22,228 nucleotides of DNA from PALSA-607 sp036510735. GTDB taxonomy: Bacteria; Actinomycetota; Actinomycetes; Acidothermales; Acidothermaceae. Shown here piece by piece: positions 20,761 to 22,228 of the stretch. A program made the translations under genes and the position numbers. The stretch's first letter is position 1, and each line of letters begins with the position of its first letter. The stretch covers positions 1 through 22,228 of the forward strand of contig DATCDK010000182.1 of the NCBI GenBank assembly GCA_036510735.1, in the 5' to 3' direction. Below the pieces are notes generated by a model that saw nothing but the letters and a program-made list of their open reading frames with translations, did no database searches and had not been told where the DNA came from.

Positions 20761-21747
20761 CTAGCGACCTGCGAACACCGACCACATGTCGGCCTCGTCG
20801 AACCCCGGGGCCAGCATTCCGGTGGTGGCGAAGCGGTACATCGCCGCCGACAAGATGCCGTTCAGCGCCGAACTCACTGCGATCGCAGCCAGCAAAATCG
20901 CTACCAGCAAACCGATTCCAAGCGCAGCGTTCGCGGAAGCGACAACGATCGCGATGACGGCGAGCGGAATCGTGCAGACCGCGATCGCGAACGACAACAC
21001 CGCTTGCGCAGTCAGCTGCGTGCCCCATCGCGAGGCCACCAACGAGCCAGAGCGGCGCACTGCTGCGAGTGGTCCCACCTTCTCGAACAAGATTGCCGGG
21101 ACGGCGAGGAACGTCGCGAAATCCCACGCCTTGTCGGTCACGTTCGCAGCTATGCGTCCTGCGGCACTGTTGCGCAACGCGGCCGTCATCGTGCTCTCGA
21201 CAGCCTGCGCGACGCCGAAGCCGATCAGTGCCGGCAACCGTGTCACCGTCAATCGCCACGCCATGTCGATGCGGGGCTTGGCGCCTTGCAAACGCTGCGT
21301 CGCATCAGCGACGACGACCGCGCGGCCAACGACAGAGACAACAGCGAGGACGACGGCCAGCGGCAACGTCTTCACCGCGACGACAGCGCTACCACCAGTA
21401 AGTAGATGGGCGAGACCGCCGAACAAGGCGACGTAGCCAGCCGATGCGACGCCTCCGACGAACAAGACCACGAGCGGCACGAATAGCAGGGTCGGGTCGG
21501 CCATCAAGGCGGCCACGCACGTGGGCAACAGGCGAAAGCCGGCGCTGATGTTGCCGAATACGCCGACGCGGCTGCCGACCGGATAGAAGCTCCTGGAGGT
21601 CCTTGCGATGTGTCGCGGGGTTGGGTACGCGCCCGGCACCGGCAACTGCACTGCAGGCTCCGCATACACGGGGACGGGTACGACTGGGCTGCTCACCGGC
21701 TCGTCCTCGAAATAGCCGTAGGGATCCGCCGCCGCTGGACTGCTCAT
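20761..21747 (-). CDS. Polytopic membrane protein (DUF6159-like)
   Basis: A 328-residue protein with a Pro-rich N-terminal cytoplasmic segment (residues 1-55, several acidic and Tyr residues such as DPYGYFEDE) and then about six hydrophobic segments (roughly 80-135, 180-200, 225-300). VADATQRLQGAKPRIDMAWRLT and LFEKVGPLAAVRRSGSLVASRWG in cytoplasmic loops are typical of DUF6159-type proteins. ATG 21747 is chosen since GGGAGG lies six bases upstream and the long upstream extension has no domain content. Function unknown. A 38-codon reading frame ends in an ATGA overlap with this start. Confidence 0.78.
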   Translation of the reverse strand: MSSPAAADPYGYFEDEPVSSPVVPVPVYAEPAVQLPVPGAYPTPRHIARTSRSFYPVGSRVGVFGNISAGFRLLPTCVAALMADPTLLFVPLVVLFVGGVASAGYVALFGGLAHLLTGGSAVVAVKTLPLAVVLAVVSVVGRAVVVADATQRLQGAKPRIDMAWRLTVTRLPALIGFGVAQAVESTMTAALRNSAAGRIAANVTDKAWDFATFLAVPAILFEKVGPLAAVRRSGSLVASRWGTQLTAQAVLSFAIAVCTIPLAVIAIVVASANAALGIGLLVAILLAAIAVSSALNGILSAAMYRFATTGMLAPGFDEADMWSVFAGR

Positions 21748-21860
21748 GTCACACCTCCCGTAGCGGTATCGGATGCGGATAAGCCGAACCGAAGCGCCAG
21801 GTGGACCACGATGGGACTCGCGGTCGCGCCTAAAAGGACGGTAATCGGGTAGTAAATCAC
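21744..21860 (-). CDS. Possible 38-aa single-helix membrane peptide
   Basis: From GTG 21860 a 38-codon frame encodes a peptide whose residues 3-25 are one hydrophobic helix (YYPITVLLGATASPIVVHLAL). Its TGA stop overlaps the ATG of the DUF6159-like gene as ATGA, which suggests coupled translation. Only a weak GAAGA precedes the start, with GGGAAG further up. Could be chance. Confidence 0.35.
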   Translation of the reverse strand: MIYYPITVLLGATASPIVVHLALRFGLSASDTATGGVT

Positions 21861-22033
21861 TCTTCGTATAGTCTTCCCGTTTCGGTATATATATGGCAAA
21901 CTGCCGGTATTCGACGCCTCTGGTCTGCCCTGACCATCGCCTCCATGCGTTGTGCTCCGCCGGACACCGCCGCGCTTCGCGGGTCGCCCGTCCGCGAACA
22001 GTGACATCGGCTGCATCTACATGGAGGCTCGTT
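21861..22033. promoter_or_regulatory. Divergent promoter region before the right-end secreted gene
   Basis: An AT-rich TATATATAT stretch at 21886-21894 stands out from the GC-rich background and is the likely -10 region in either direction. For the plus-strand gene it implies a leader of about 130 nt, which contains a 7-bp hairpin (TTCGCGG 21976-21982 with CCGCGAA 21992-21998). Confidence 0.4.
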
Positions 22034-22228
22034 GTGCGCACCCTCGGAGCACGCCAAGGCTCGACTCCCCGGCTCACCTTCCGGAGGCGACTAGCCGCGG
22101 GCGCAGCCCTCTGCGTTGCCACAACGACTGCCGCCGTCGTGGGCGCCGGCGTCCCCGCGCTCGCCACCGTTTCTTCAGTCACCGTGTCGCCATCGCGATC
22201 GGCAGCTGGCGCGCAGTCGAGCTACACC
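22034..22228 (+). CDS. Secreted protein, N-terminus only (cut by window edge)
   Basis: GTG 22034 opens a frame of 65 codons that runs to the window edge. GGAGG at 22023-22027 is placed six bases upstream, which decides this start over the out-of-frame ATG at 22021. Residues 17-44 form a signal peptide: FRRRLAAGAALC, a long Ala/Val core and a likely cut after PALA. The first mature residues (SVTVSPSRSAAGAQSSYT) resemble the opening of Ig-like surface domains, but too little is present to name the protein. Confidence 0.7.
   Translation, partial: MRTLGARQGSTPRLTFRRRLAAGAALCVATTTAAVVGAGVPALATVSSVTVSPSRSAAGAQSSYT

Noticed and set aside
21893..21960. GGCAAAC followed by GACGC, recalling a c-di-GMP riboswitch
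   Set aside because: The other conserved blocks of that riboswitch and its helices are absent.
1..22228. CRISPR array, tRNA or rRNA genes, insertion sequences
   Set aside because: No regularly spaced repeats with spacers, no tRNA-like sequence apart from tmRNA, and no transposase reading frame were seen.

Overview
The window is a high-GC stretch of bacterial chromosome, almost certainly actinobacterial. The best evidence is the core block prfB - ftsE - ftsX - S41 protease - smpB - ssrA (tmRNA), all on the minus strand between about 18.3 and 11.2 kb. GTG starts, GC-rich wobble positions, ALAA-ending tmRNA tag, cell-wall-binding repeat protein and LPXTG-type surface protein agree with this. 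Genus cannot be told from the sequence alone.

Layout. (1) 1-1362: a secreted cell-wall-binding-repeat protein, cut by the left edge. (2) 1481-3698: MarR regulator plus DHA2 drug exporter with a perfect 13-bp inverted repeat as probable operator. (3) 5604-3695, minus: AraC regulator, two VOC proteins and a P-loop kinase, tightly spaced. (4) 5649-8259: a DisA_N/DAC-like protein with intact DGA and RHR motifs, followed 25 bp later by a second 14-TM-type MFS exporter. (5) 10484-8276, minus: MarR - universal stress protein - DHA1 MFS, with a probable leaderless promoter carrying its own operator. (6) 11111-10571, minus: a ribbon-helix-helix/MazF toxin-antitoxin pair directly downstream of ssrA. 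(7) 18312-11160, minus: the prfB/ftsEX/protease/smpB/ssrA core, with an LPFTG surface protein (15652-16860) and a small divergent zinc-ribbon membrane protein lying between prfB and ftsE. (8) 18530-19501: lipoprotein lipase. (9) 20613-19533, minus: a mobile mystery protein A/B pair (HTH plus Fic). (10) 21747-20761, minus: polytopic DUF6159-like membrane protein with a possible 38-aa upstream partner. (11) 22034-22228: start of a secreted protein cut by the right edge.

How it works together. The core block couples division (FtsEX, which controls peptidoglycan hydrolysis), envelope proteolysis and ribosome rescue (SmpB with tmRNA, RF2). Accessory cassettes around it are mostly export pumps with their own regulators, plus two toxin-antitoxin-type modules. 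The most promising undescribed unit is the DAC-like protein with its MFS partner: a possible cyclic-dinucleotide synthase paired with an exporter. Regulatory DNA is unusually readable here: three operator-like palindromes exactly 33 bp apart before the mystery A gene, a palindrome that can serve both as ssrA terminator and as toxin-antitoxin operator, and a long 5' UTR hairpin that buries the ribosome binding site of the LPFTG gene.
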